A stretch of 64,000 nucleotides of DNA from CAWGLW01 sp963823525 (GTDB taxonomy: Bacteria; Pseudomonadota; Gammaproteobacteria; Steroidobacterales; Steroidobacteraceae), in NCBI GenBank assembly GCA_963823525.1, contig CAWGLW010000006.1:620001-684000 (forward strand), in the 5' to 3' direction. Below, in pieces: positions 40,481-48,879 of the stretch. Each line of letters opens with the position of its first letter. Position 1 is the stretch's first letter. The notes under the pieces are model-generated. The model ran no database searches and was not told where the DNA came from. It saw nothing but the letters and a program-made list of their open reading frames with translations. The translations under genes were made by a program, and so were the position numbers.

Positions 40481-41695
40481 ATGAAGACCGGAGTGAGTTT
40501 CCGCGCCTTTTTCGCCGCGCTCGGAATCGCGATTTTTGCGGTCTCGACGGCTGCCGATGCGGCCGTCCATCGAGTTTATGCGGGGGAGTCCATCCAGGCG
40601 GCGATTGATATCGCCTCGCCGGGCGACACGATCCTGGTCGAGCCGGGCACGTACCAGGAGGTCGATAACGGCCGATACGGGCTTCGCATCACGACTGACA
40701 ACCTCCGTCTGATCGGCAAGGTCAAGAAGGGCCAGGGCGAGGCCGGCAAGGTCCGCGTCCTTCAGAACGAGGCGCAGGAGACTGGCGTTTATGCCGCCCC
40801 TGCAGGTTGCGATTACGACGTGCAGGATGACACGGATCTTGGCCAGGAATGTCGCAGCAGGGAGCTCCAGGGATTCTATATCCGCGGTTTCTCCGTCGAG
40901 GAGTTCCCGAAGAACGGGATCCAGACCCGCTGGGTTGACGGCTTCGAATTCGTTCGCAATGCATCCGTCAACAACCTCAACAACGGCATCTACCCGACGC
41001 TGTCGGCGAACGGGCTGGTCCGCAACAATGAGTCCTACGGCTCTCTCGACACGGCAATGTGGGTGGCGGGCTCCGAGAACGTACGCGTCATCGGCAATGA
41101 ACTCCACAGCAGCGTGATCGGCTTCGAAATCACGGTGTCCAACAACGTCGAGGTCAAGCAGAACGAGATCTACGGCAACACCGTGGGTGTCGGACTGTTC
41201 CATCCCAACGGGGCCGGGAATCCCCCGCTGCCCGTCATGGCCAACTGGGTGATCGAGCACAACGACATCTACGACAACAACCTGTCACCGAACCCGGCAC
41301 CTCCCGGCAGCTTCCAGGCCGATCTGCCGCCGGGGGCGGGCGTGCTGCTCCTGGGCGTCAGTGACCATGTGGTCGCCAAGAACAACATCGAGGGCAATGA
41401 CTACGTCGGGATCGGCGTGCTGGGCTGGTGCACGGCCCTCGCCGGCGGTCCTCGCGACTGTGGTGACGGCTCCGGCCTGCGCTGGCCGCCCCAGGCGAAC
41501 AACAACCTGATTGCCCAGAATTACCTGAGCGGCAATGGCGGAAACCCGCCGCCTGGTGCCACTCTCCCCAACGTAGACCTGCTCTACGTGCAGTTTGAGC
41601 CGGGCGCGGGTGGCAACTGCTTCATGAAGAACAAGCCCAAGAACGGACTGACGTTCTTCTCCTCCGACGGGGCACTGCCAACCGACGGTTGCTAG
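40481..41695 (+). CDS. Secreted right-handed parallel beta-helix protein
   Basis: 404 residues from ATG 40481 (MKTGVSFRAFFAALGIAI), chosen for the AGGA close upstream and the clean signal peptide (cleavage near AADA-AVHRVY). The body has many short beta-helix coils, with Asn-rich turns: SVNNLNNGIYPTLSANGLVRNN, GSENVRVIGNELHSS, NNVEVKQNEIYGN, DHVVAKNNIEGNDYVGIGV. The N-terminal SIQAAIDIASPGDTILVEPGTY is the usual cap of NosD/DUF1565-type proteins. Six Cys in the mature part suggest disulphides outside the cytoplasm. Such folds bind or cleave polysaccharides, but no catalytic residues can be named here. A strong terminator follows. Confidence 0.8.
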   Translation: MKTGVSFRAFFAALGIAIFAVSTAADAAVHRVYAGESIQAAIDIASPGDTILVEPGTYQEVDNGRYGLRITTDNLRLIGKVKKGQGEAGKVRVLQNEAQETGVYAAPAGCDYDVQDDTDLGQECRSRELQGFYIRGFSVEEFPKNGIQTRWVDGFEFVRNASVNNLNNGIYPTLSANGLVRNNESYGSLDTAMWVAGSENVRVIGNELHSSVIGFEITVSNNVEVKQNEIYGNTVGVGLFHPNGAGNPPLPVMANWVIEHNDIYDNNLSPNPAPPGSFQADLPPGAGVLLLGVSDHVVAKNNIEGNDYVGIGVLGWCTALAGGPRDCGDGSGLRWPPQANNNLIAQNYLSGNGGNPPPGATLPNVDLLYVQFEPGAGGNCFMKNKPKNGLTFFSSDGALPTDGC

Positions 41696-41782
41696 GAGCG
41701 TAACTCAGGACGCAGGCCTGGGCCTCGCGAGCCAGTGCCCCATAGCGGCACGGCCCGGGCTGAAGGAAAAGCGTTCAATCCG

Positions 41783-41820
41783 AGCGGCGCGGCGTCTGTG
41801 ACGTCGCGCCGCTTTTTTTC
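41783..41820 (+). terminator. Rho-independent terminator after the beta-helix gene
   Basis: AGCGGCGCG / CGCGCCGCT, a 9-bp perfect stem followed by a run of seven T. It ends the beta-helix transcript 37 bp before the RidA-type gene. Confidence 0.9.
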
Positions 41821-41856
41821 ACGGCGGGTTGAAAGGTTTGCCAGCCACGCGCGAGC

Positions 41857-43116
41857 ATGAGTCCTGAGCCTGTCGCGGGTCAGAGGATCGAAGTGTCTCC
41901 CCATCCCATTACGAAAAAGATCGAAACGCATGGCTGCTCGATCGTCCTGCGGCGCATCGAAGGCCCCGAGGCCAGCGAATTCTTCTTTCACTGCCAGCCT
42001 CCCGCCGACGCGGCCGGTGCGGGGCCACAAGCCGAAGCGATCTACCGCGTGGTGCTCGACGTTCTCGAATCCGAGGGCGGAAGCTTCGGGTCAGTCGTCT
42101 CGGAGACCGTCTTCCTTCGGAACCTGCGGGCGAACATCGAGTCCTTCCGCGAGGCGCGCGATCGGGTCCTGGCCGCATGTAAGGCGACGACTCACCGGCC
42201 CGCGACGACCGAGATCGAGCAACCGCCGTTGAACGAGCAGGCCTGCCTGGAGGTCTCGGTGCAGGCCATCCTTCCGAACGGGTCGCCGCTGCATTTCGAA
42301 CCGATCGAGGCCAGGCCTGTCTGCGGCTGTGCCGAGTGCGCCCGTGCGCACGGCTCGCTGATTCGCGTCGGCGAGGAGGTCCGGTTCCATGCGGGCGCGC
42401 TCTGCGGACCCGGTGAAAATGCCTACGAACAGACGCTGGGCATGTTTGCTCGTGCCGAAGACCTGCTAAAGCAGGCGGGATTGGAGTTCCGCGACGTGAT
42501 GCGCACCTGGATCCATCTGCGCGAGATTGACCGAGACTACGGAGATCTGAACAGGGCCCGGCGCGCGTTCTTCGAGGCGCGGGGGATCGATCCGGTCCCG
42601 GCCAGCACCGGCATCGGCGGCGGACCGGTCTCCGAGGCTCACGATCTCAGCCTGAGCGTGTACGCCGTGAAGGCGGCAAAGCCCCCCGCGCGCACTGTGA
42701 TGACCTCGCCCACGCTCAACGAGGCCGGGGACTACGGCGCCGACTTCGTCCGCGGGTTGAGGGTGGCGGAGACGAACAAGTTCGCACTGCACGTCTCCGG
42801 GACCGCCAGCATTGACGAGCAAGGCCGGACCGCGCATCCCGGTGACTTCGAGGCCCAGGCAGAGCGCATGCTCGTGAACATCGCGGCTCTGCTCGAGGGG
42901 CAGGGCGCCGGATTCGGCGACGTGGTTTCCGCGATCACGTACTTGAAGCATCCTGAGGACGCAGGGCGTCTGCAGGAGAAGCTTCACAAAGCCGGCTACG
43001 AGGGCTTCCCCAATGCGTTGGTCCTTGCGCCGATCTGCCGGCCCGACCTCCTCTGCGAAACGGAAGCGCTGGCTGTCCTGCCGAAAGCCGTCCCGGCCCT
43101 CCCGATCGACGGTTAA
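41857..43116 (+). CDS. Triple RidA/YjgF-fold protein
   Basis: 419 residues that read as three RidA-like domains: about 25-147 (ends in the family-like EQACLEVSVQAI), about 149-272 (FHAGALCGPGENAYEQTLGMFARAEDLL, DVMRTWIHLREI) and about 280-410 (ALHVSGTASIDEQGRTAHPGDFEAQAERMLVNI, DVVSAITYLKHP). A Cys-rich CGCAEC lies at the start of domain 2. RidA proteins deaminate reactive enamines/imines; multi-domain relatives include chorismatase-type enzymes (FkbO/Hyg5). Which applies here is not clear. Starts at ATG 41857 after the terminator, so it needs its own promoter. Converges on murI. Confidence 0.7.
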   Translation: MSPEPVAGQRIEVSPHPITKKIETHGCSIVLRRIEGPEASEFFFHCQPPADAAGAGPQAEAIYRVVLDVLESEGGSFGSVVSETVFLRNLRANIESFREARDRVLAACKATTHRPATTEIEQPPLNEQACLEVSVQAILPNGSPLHFEPIEARPVCGCAECARAHGSLIRVGEEVRFHAGALCGPGENAYEQTLGMFARAEDLLKQAGLEFRDVMRTWIHLREIDRDYGDLNRARRAFFEARGIDPVPASTGIGGGPVSEAHDLSLSVYAVKAAKPPARTVMTSPTLNEAGDYGADFVRGLRVAETNKFALHVSGTASIDEQGRTAHPGDFEAQAERMLVNIAALLEGQGAGFGDVVSAITYLKHPEDAGRLQEKLHKAGYEGFPNALVLAPICRPDLLCETEALAVLPKAVPALPIDG

Positions 43117-43174
43117 GCGTCTGCGCGGCAGAGCGCTCGAGGCTCACAGCCCTTGCATCAGCCCGTCGTCGTGA

Positions 43175-44053
43175 TCAGCGCGCCTTCCCGGCTCCCTGCA
43201 GATCGACGATCTCGACATCGGCGGCCGCGATCGGCTGACCGAGAAATGGGCTGCCGACCCGTGCAAAGCGCTCGGCCCCGTCCGTCGCGAGCAGTTGCAG
43301 CGATCCGACCGCGTCACCGGGCGTCCGCAGCAGGCGACGCCGTGTGAGTGTCTCGACCAAGACGGCCGCGGTCGTCGCCGCCGAGTCGACGATCCGGATG
43401 GCCGGCCCGAGCGCCGAGCTGATGGCCGGTGCCAGCACGGGAAAGTGCGTGCAACCGAGCAGCACCGTATCGACGTCCTCCGGCCCATCGCCGTTACCGC
43501 GCAGGTCACCGAGGTAGCGCTCGATGACGGCCTCGACCACCGGTCCCTCGGTCCAGCCTTCCTCGGAAAGCGCGACGAATACGGCGCAGGCACGCGAGTC
43601 GACCCGCGCCGCCGGGAGCCTCCGGCGTATGGCCTGCTCGTAGGCACCGCCGCGAACCGTACTCTCAGTCGCGATGACCGCAATCCGCTTCGAGCGGGTC
43701 ACCCGGCAGGCCGCGGCAGCCCCCGGCTCGAGAACGCCGATGACCGGAACGGGCGAGAACTCGTCGGTCAGCGCCCGCAGCGCGAGCGCAGAGGCCGTGT
43801 TGCAAGCCACGACCAGGCACTTCACGCCGCGCTCGAGCAGTTGCCCAGCCGCCTGCAGTGAATACCGCTGGATCGATGCCGGGCTCTTGGTTCCATAGGG
43901 TAGCCGGGCAGTGTCTCCAAGATAGACGAACGACTCCCCGGGCAGTGCAATGCAAAGCTCACGAAGCACGGTCAGACCGCCGACGCCTGAATCGAACACA
44001 CCAATCGGCGCATGGTGCTCATCGTGATTTCGACTCGACGTTGTCTCTCTCAT
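43175..44053 (-). CDS. murI: Glutamate racemase
   Basis: 292 residues from ATG 44053; makes D-glutamate for peptidoglycan. N-terminal IGVFDSGVGGLTVLREL (catalytic Asp/Ser), the first catalytic Cys in VVACNTASALALR and the second in LLGCTHFPVLAP, with KIAVIATESTV-like KRIAVIATESTVRG between. Slightly long at the N-terminus (MRETTSSRNHDEHHA). The frame is open further upstream, but that part overlaps the divergent promoter region with the PilZ gene. Confidence 0.95.
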   Translation of the reverse strand: MRETTSSRNHDEHHAPIGVFDSGVGGLTVLRELCIALPGESFVYLGDTARLPYGTKSPASIQRYSLQAAGQLLERGVKCLVVACNTASALALRALTDEFSPVPVIGVLEPGAAAACRVTRSKRIAVIATESTVRGGAYEQAIRRRLPAARVDSRACAVFVALSEEGWTEGPVVEAVIERYLGDLRGNGDGPEDVDTVLLGCTHFPVLAPAISSALGPAIRIVDSAATTAAVLVETLTRRRLLRTPGDAVGSLQLLATDGAERFARVGSPFLGQPIAAADVEIVDLQGAGKAR

Positions 44054-44210
44054 CGTGCACCTGTGGTCCTTCGATGCGACTTCTGTAGAGCTTATCGCAG
44101 GGCCCACTCGACATAACGTGAAGATTTCATCGAAAGCCTTCCAAGACCCGGTCAGCTGTGCATAATTACGTCGAGCCAGCCATACCCAAACCAACGAGAA
44201 GAGCTGCGCA

Positions 44211-44483
44211 GTGGAGAGAAGACTTACAACCCGACATCGCGCACGTACGGCCGTCTACCTGTTGTTACCCGGACAGCAGCGGCGCCTGTGTCGTGCTCAG
44301 AACCTGAGCGCAAGCGGCGTGTTCGTCGAAACCGGCAACCTGGGTTTGCGCACCGGCCAGACCGTGCAGCTCGCCTTTGCGATCAGTCTCGGCGTCGTGA
44401 CCAAGCTGCATCGGCGCACCGCCGTCGTCGCCCACGTCTCGCGTGGGGGTACCGGTCTTGTGATGGAAGGTCACGGCGGCTGA
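44211..44483 (+). CDS. PilZ-domain protein (probable c-di-GMP binder)
   Basis: 90 residues, only a PilZ domain. The RxxxR motif is RHRAR (residues 8-12) and the D/NxSxxG motif is NLSASG; both c-di-GMP contact motifs are present, with Asn instead of the more common Asp. GTG start with GAGAAGAG upstream. Divergent from murI and about 175 bp before the ATPase operon. Target unknown. Confidence 0.8.
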   Translation: MERRLTTRHRARTAVYLLLPGQQRRLCRAQNLSASGVFVETGNLGLRTGQTVQLAFAISLGVVTKLHRRTAVVAHVSRGGTGLVMEGHGG

Positions 44484-44658
44484 AACCGGCGCCGGGTCGG
44501 CTCCCGGCAGCGACTGAATCAACCCGCGAAAAACCCCTCTGCCTGTAGTGGATACTGCTGATTCGGGCGCGCCCTGCTGCCCGTATGTTGTTGGTGGGAA
44601 AGACTGCGTCGAACTGTGACCACGCGCGTTGGCGCCGAGACTTCCCGCGGGATGCACG

Positions 44659-44991
44659 ATGCAGCCGACCCAGCCAGAAGCCACCGTCAAGCTCGCGATC
44701 GACCGCGTACTCGAAGCGGAACGCGAGACGACTGCGGCGATAGACGCCGCGGCCCGGGAAGCGGAGGCCATCCTCGAACTGGCGCGCGAAAAACGCCGTC
44801 GCATAATGGATTCCGCGCGACGACGGGCATCGAACCTGCACGCGCATGCAACCGCACGGCTGAGCGATTCGCTGACGCAGATGGACGCCGACATTGCGCA
44901 TCCGCACGCGGATGACGGCAGTGCGCCGCAAAGCGTCGTCGATGCAGCGGCCGTGCGCGTCGCTGAGCAACTGACCGGGGGTCGGGAATGA
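44659..44991 (+). CDS. V/A-type ATPase peripheral-stalk subunit H/G-like
   Basis: 110 residues from ATG 44659 (MQPTQPEATVKLAIDRVLEA). Long charged helix (AAREAEAILELAREKRRRIM), as in the stalk subunit that pairs with subunit E. First gene of the nine-gene ATPase operon; ends with a 4-bp ATGA overlap with the next gene. Identified by shape and position rather than strong sequence identity. Confidence 0.65.
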   Translation: MQPTQPEATVKLAIDRVLEAERETTAAIDAAAREAEAILELAREKRRRIMDSARRRASNLHAHATARLSDSLTQMDADIAHPHADDGSAPQSVVDAAAVRVAEQLTGGRE

Positions 44992-45755
44992 GCCCCAACG
45001 GCTCGTTCGCTTTCGCCCAGGCGCGCCTGCAGGCGAGGCTCGGCGCTCGATCCGCGGCGGGCGACTGGCGCCGCCTCGCGGCGATGCGCAATCAGGCGAC
45101 GGTGCTTCAGGCGATGCGCGAAACCCCGTTTGCACCGTGGGTGCAGGGACTCGGCCCGGGCACCTCTTCCCATGAGATCGAACGCCAGCTGCGCGCCGGC
45201 TGGACACAAGCTGTCGAGGAAATTGCGAACTGGCAGCCCGCGCCGTGGCAGGCGGCCACCCGCTGGCTGGCACCGCTGGTGTACCTGCCTGCGCTGCAGA
45301 AACTCGCCCGCGGCGGACGCGCGCCCGGCTGGATGCGTGACGATCCGGTGCTCGGCAAGTTGGTTGCGCAAGAGTTGGCCGAACGCGCGGCGGAGCTATC
45401 GCATAGCGACCTGGCTCCGCTGCAGGCTGGCTTCGCCGATCCACCGGACGTCCCAGGCGCCTGGGCGAAGCACTGGCGTTCGCTCTGGCCCGGCCGGCGC
45501 CGACCGGTATCGCTGGAGCGATTGATCGACGCCGTTGCCCGCTACAGGCGCCGGCTGGCGTCGCTGTTGCCTGAAGAGAGCTCGGAGGAATTACAGAACG
45601 AACTCGACCATCGGCTGCAAATTGCCCTGCGACGCAACCCGATGTCGATCACCGCCAGCGTTGCTTACCTCGGCCTGCTGGCGATCGACGCGACGCGGCT
45701 GCGCGGCGTCCTCTCGTTGCAGGCGTTGCGGGCACAACCGGAAGCGGATTCGTGA
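44988..45755 (+). CDS. V/A-type ATPase subunit C (central-stalk socket) candidate
   Basis: 255 residues, mostly helical. The N-terminal FAQARLQARLGAR resembles the start of V-type subunit C/AC39 proteins. Those are usually about 330 residues, so this one is short. Assigned mainly because every other ATPase subunit is accounted for and it is locked into the operon by ATGA and TGATG overlaps on either side. It would join the central rotor to the proteolipid ring. Confidence 0.6.
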   Translation: MSPNGSFAFAQARLQARLGARSAAGDWRRLAAMRNQATVLQAMRETPFAPWVQGLGPGTSSHEIERQLRAGWTQAVEEIANWQPAPWQAATRWLAPLVYLPALQKLARGGRAPGWMRDDPVLGKLVAQELAERAAELSHSDLAPLQAGFADPPDVPGAWAKHWRSLWPGRRRPVSLERLIDAVARYRRRLASLLPEESSEELQNELDHRLQIALRRNPMSITASVAYLGLLAIDATRLRGVLSLQALRAQPEADS

Positions 45756-47590
45756 TGCTGCGGCCGGCGAGCGCGCGCTGGTTCGAGTTGCTGACCTCGC
45801 GCGAGGAACTCGGGGCGACACTGGATTGCCTGGCCGGCACTGGCCGCGTTCAATTGCAGGCCTACAGCAGCTCGGAGTCGCGGCTTGCCCTGCCGGACCT
45901 GCGCAACACGCTTGCGGAATATGAAACCCTGGCGAGAGACTTCGCTCACCTGTGGCCGGCGCCAAAAGATCGCCGCCCGGATAAGGAATACCGCCTGCTT
46001 GAAGCACCGCGTGAAGCGTGTGACCGGCTGCATGAATGGTCCGTCGAGGCCGCTCCGCTGGTCGCCGAACTCCAGTCGCTGGCCCGGCAACGGGAGGAAA
46101 ACGAACTCATTGGGCAACTGCTTTCCTGCGGTGGTCAGCAACTGCCGCGTCTGGACCTCATCGCAACCGCGGGACCGGTGCTCAGCGGCCGGGCGTATGC
46201 GGTGCGCGCGAGCGACCAGGCGCAGGCAATACCACCGTCGGTGATGACGCAGCGGCTCGCTTGCGCGGGGCAGCATTTCCTGCTCGCGCTCGGCCCTCGC
46301 GAGGAAATAGAGGCACTGGACGCGAGCCTTGGCGCGCGCGATGCGCGCGTGTTGAACCTGCGGGCCGACCTGCCCGCGGATCCGGCCCGGCTGGGCGATT
46401 TTCTCGAGGCACAGCGCGCAGAACTCGCGCAGCGCGAGCGCCATGCGCGAGCGGCGCTCGACCAGCTCAACCAGAAGCACGCCGTGGACGAGGCCCAGGG
46501 TGAACTCGCGCAGGCCGCGTGGCTGGTTGCGAACGTACCGGAGCTGCCGGTCACCGAGCATTTTGCGTGGATCACCGGCTGGTGCGCCGATCCGGACGAT
46601 GCTCGCCTGCGCGCGGCGCTCGACGAGCGCGAGTTGCATTACCTGCTGCGCTTTACCGCCGGACCCGAAGGCGAGGAAGCACCATCGATCCTTCACAACC
46701 CGGCCTGGGTCCGGCCTTTCGAGGTATTTGCAGGATTGATGGGTGTCCCGGGCTCACGCGACGCCGACCCGAGCGTGATCCTCGCGCTGATCGCCCCGCT
46801 GATGTTCGGCTTCATGTTCGGTGATGTATTCCAGGGCATGGCATTGATGATGGCCGGTGTTCTGCTGCACCGTCGCTGGCCGGCGTTGCGGTTGCTGATT
46901 CCGGGCGGCCTGTTCTCGATCGCCTTTGGCTTCGCTTTCGGCAGCGTCATGGGACGCGAGGACCTGATCCCGGCCCTCTGGGTTCAACCTCTGGAGGAAC
47001 CGCTGCTGATTCTGGGCACGGCGCTGACCTTTGGTGTGTTCGTGATAGCCACGGGCCTGCTCATCAATGCGCTGCAGTTCCGCTGGCGGGGCGAAGGCAG
47101 GCGCTGGCTCGCCACGGATGCCGGCCTCGTCGTCGCCTACGCTGGCCTGGTGGGCGCAGCCTTCGATGCACGGGCGCTCTGGGCCGTGCCGGTCGGCATT
47201 ACCTGGACGCTGGCCGGCGCCGCGGCGCTGGGCGCCGGCGATCGCGCAGGCGCGATCGCTCGCGCGGCGGGCGAACTGCTGGAGCACCTGCTGCAGCTGG
47301 CCGTGAACAGTGTTTCGTTTGTCCGCGTCGGTGCGTTCGCGCTGGCACATGCCGGCCTGTGCACCGCCGTTGTCGGGATTGCCACCGCGGCTGGTGGCGG
47401 CTACTGGCCCGTTCTGCTGCTCGGCAATGCGGTCATTATCCTCCTCGAGGGCCTCGTCGTCGGCATACAGACGACCCGCCTGGTGCTATTCGAGTTCTTT
47501 ATCCGATTCCTGACGGCGCGCGGCCGGCCGTTCCAGGCGCTGGCGCGGCCGGCTACGCCATCCCTACCGACTTCCGGGAGAAAACCATGA
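45755..47590 (+). CDS. V/A-type ATPase subunit I (a-type stator)
   Basis: 611 residues. N-terminal cytoplasmic half with coiled segments (EAQRAELAQRERHARAALDQL), then membrane half from about 335 with GDVFQGMALMMAGVLL and about seven helices. The essential helix near the C-terminus holds SFVRVGAFALAHAGL with the key ion-path Arg (about 524), and LLEGLVVGIQTTRLVLFEFF follows. Together with subunit K it forms the ion channel. ATG overlaps the previous stop by one base. Confidence 0.9.
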   Translation: MLRPASARWFELLTSREELGATLDCLAGTGRVQLQAYSSSESRLALPDLRNTLAEYETLARDFAHLWPAPKDRRPDKEYRLLEAPREACDRLHEWSVEAAPLVAELQSLARQREENELIGQLLSCGGQQLPRLDLIATAGPVLSGRAYAVRASDQAQAIPPSVMTQRLACAGQHFLLALGPREEIEALDASLGARDARVLNLRADLPADPARLGDFLEAQRAELAQRERHARAALDQLNQKHAVDEAQGELAQAAWLVANVPELPVTEHFAWITGWCADPDDARLRAALDERELHYLLRFTAGPEGEEAPSILHNPAWVRPFEVFAGLMGVPGSRDADPSVILALIAPLMFGFMFGDVFQGMALMMAGVLLHRRWPALRLLIPGGLFSIAFGFAFGSVMGREDLIPALWVQPLEEPLLILGTALTFGVFVIATGLLINALQFRWRGEGRRWLATDAGLVVAYAGLVGAAFDARALWAVPVGITWTLAGAAALGAGDRAGAIARAAGELLEHLLQLAVNSVSFVRVGAFALAHAGLCTAVVGIATAAGGGYWPVLLLGNAVIILLEGLVVGIQTTRLVLFEFFIRFLTARGRPFQALARPATPSLPTSGRKP

Positions 47591-47937
47591 AGAAGATCCC
47601 CCGCTGGACCCTTGGCATCGTACTGCTGATGCTCCTGACGGCCGGCGTGGCCACGCTTGCGCTGGTGCTCGCAGCACCGGCCCTCGCAGCCGAAAGCGCA
47701 GCCGCAACCGTTGACCCGGGCGTGTTGCGCTGGGGCTTCGCCGCCGCGGCCGCCTCGGCCGGGCTCGCCGCACTGGGCGCCGGCTATGCGGTGGCGCAGG
47801 TCGGCACGGCAGCCCTGGGCGCGCTCGCGGAGAAACCCGAGCTGTTCGGGCGGGTCCTGGTGATGGTCGGCCTTGCCGAGGGCATTGCCATTTATGGCCT
47901 GATCGTCTCGATCCTCATCCTCAATCGCCTCGGTTGA
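47587..47937 (+). CDS. V/A-type ATPase proteolipid subunit K
   Basis: 116 residues from ATG 47587. A signal-peptide-like N-terminal helix (to about AAPALAAES) is followed by a single two-helix hairpin: AALGAGYAVAQVGTAALGA and VLVMVGLAEGIAIYGLIVS. Glu98 in GLAEGIAIYGL is the ion-carrying carboxylate; Gln71 lines up with the Na-binding Gln of the Enterococcus hirae K-ring. Unlike the doubled 16-kDa K of E. hirae, this is the 8-kDa form. Overlaps the subunit I gene by 4 bp. Confidence 0.9.
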   Translation: MKKIPRWTLGIVLLMLLTAGVATLALVLAAPALAAESAAATVDPGVLRWGFAAAAASAGLAALGAGYAVAQVGTAALGALAEKPELFGRVLVMVGLAEGIAIYGLIVSILILNRLG

Positions 47938-47938
47938 T

Positions 47939-48238
47939 ATGGCGAGGATTGTCTATGTCGGCGATGAAGTGACGGCCGCCGGCTATCGGCTGGCCGGTGC
48001 GGAGACCCTCGTGCCCGCTCCGGCGGAGGCTGGCGATACGCTGGGCCGCCTGCTCGATGGTGATGCCGAGCTCGTGCTGGTGTCCGCAGAACTGCTGCCT
48101 GCGCTGTCCGCCTCGCAGGTCGCACAGCTGCAGCGCTCGGCGCAACCGCTGGTGTCCGTCGTCACCGACGTCTTTGGTCGGCACCGGCCCGCGCCGCTGG
48201 TACCGGAAGTTCGGTCAGCGCTGGGGATAGAGGCGTGA
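47939..48238 (+). CDS. V/A-type ATPase subunit F
   Basis: 99 residues with the small alpha/beta fold of subunit F: MARIVYVGDEVTAAGYRLAG at the N-terminus, AELVLVSAELLPAL, and a C-terminal helix. Sits in the central stalk with subunit D. The following gene starts with a GTGA overlap. Confidence 0.8.
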   Translation: MARIVYVGDEVTAAGYRLAGAETLVPAPAEAGDTLGRLLDGDAELVLVSAELLPALSASQVAQLQRSAQPLVSVVTDVFGRHRPAPLVPEVRSALGIEA

Positions 48239-48879
48239 GTACCCCTCCGAACATCATACAGACCCAGGCGGAAGCGCTTTTGCGTCGACTGGCCCGCGAG
48301 CAGGAATCGCGTTGTCGGCGCGCGCTCGACGCGGCGCAGGAACAGGCCGAGGCGATCGTCTCACGCGCCTGGCAGGATGCGCGGGTTCGGGTCCGACAGG
48401 CGGTTGCCGAGGAACGCGGATCGGTCGAAAAGGCGCTGGCAGAACGCCAGGCAGAAATCGATACGCGCAGGATGCAATCCGATCAACGTGCCGTTCGCGA
48501 GACGATCGACCGGGCCTGGTCGCGCCTGAAGGAGGCGATGACCGCGCGCTGGGAGCAGGCCGAATCGCGCAGGCAATGGTGCCAGGCGGCCTCCACGCTC
48601 GCGCGGGAGTCAATCATTTCCAAGGCCCCGCCCATCATCGAGTACGATCCGCTGCTGACGGCCGGCCCCGCCGCGAGCGCCGCGCTGCTCGAGGACTGTG
48701 ACGCACCGGGCGGTCAACTGCGCGAAGTGGCTGGGCTCGGTCCCGGCCTGCGTATCCGGGTCGGCCGGGCATGCGTCGACGCCAGCCTGGACGGGCTGCT
48801 GGCCTCGCGGGAGAGCATCGAAGCAGGCCTGCTCGCTGAAATCGATCGGCAAGTCGCGCACGCACGGAGCTCCCAGTGA
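48235..48879 (+). CDS. V/A-type ATPase subunit E (peripheral stalk)
   Basis: 214 residues, GTG start. A long charged coiled coil (residues about 10-130) followed by a globular part ending in SLDGLLASRESIEAGLLAEI, the usual layout of subunit E. Pairs with the H/G subunit to form the stator. GTGA overlaps at both ends. Confidence 0.75.
   Translation: MSTPPNIIQTQAEALLRRLAREQESRCRRALDAAQEQAEAIVSRAWQDARVRVRQAVAEERGSVEKALAERQAEIDTRRMQSDQRAVRETIDRAWSRLKEAMTARWEQAESRRQWCQAASTLARESIISKAPPIIEYDPLLTAGPAASAALLEDCDAPGGQLREVAGLGPGLRIRVGRACVDASLDGLLASRESIEAGLLAEIDRQVAHARSSQ

Noticed and set aside
44265..45444. Minus-strand frames across the PilZ gene and the first ATPase genes
   Set aside because: They conflict with the tightly overlapping plus-strand operon and carry no motif.
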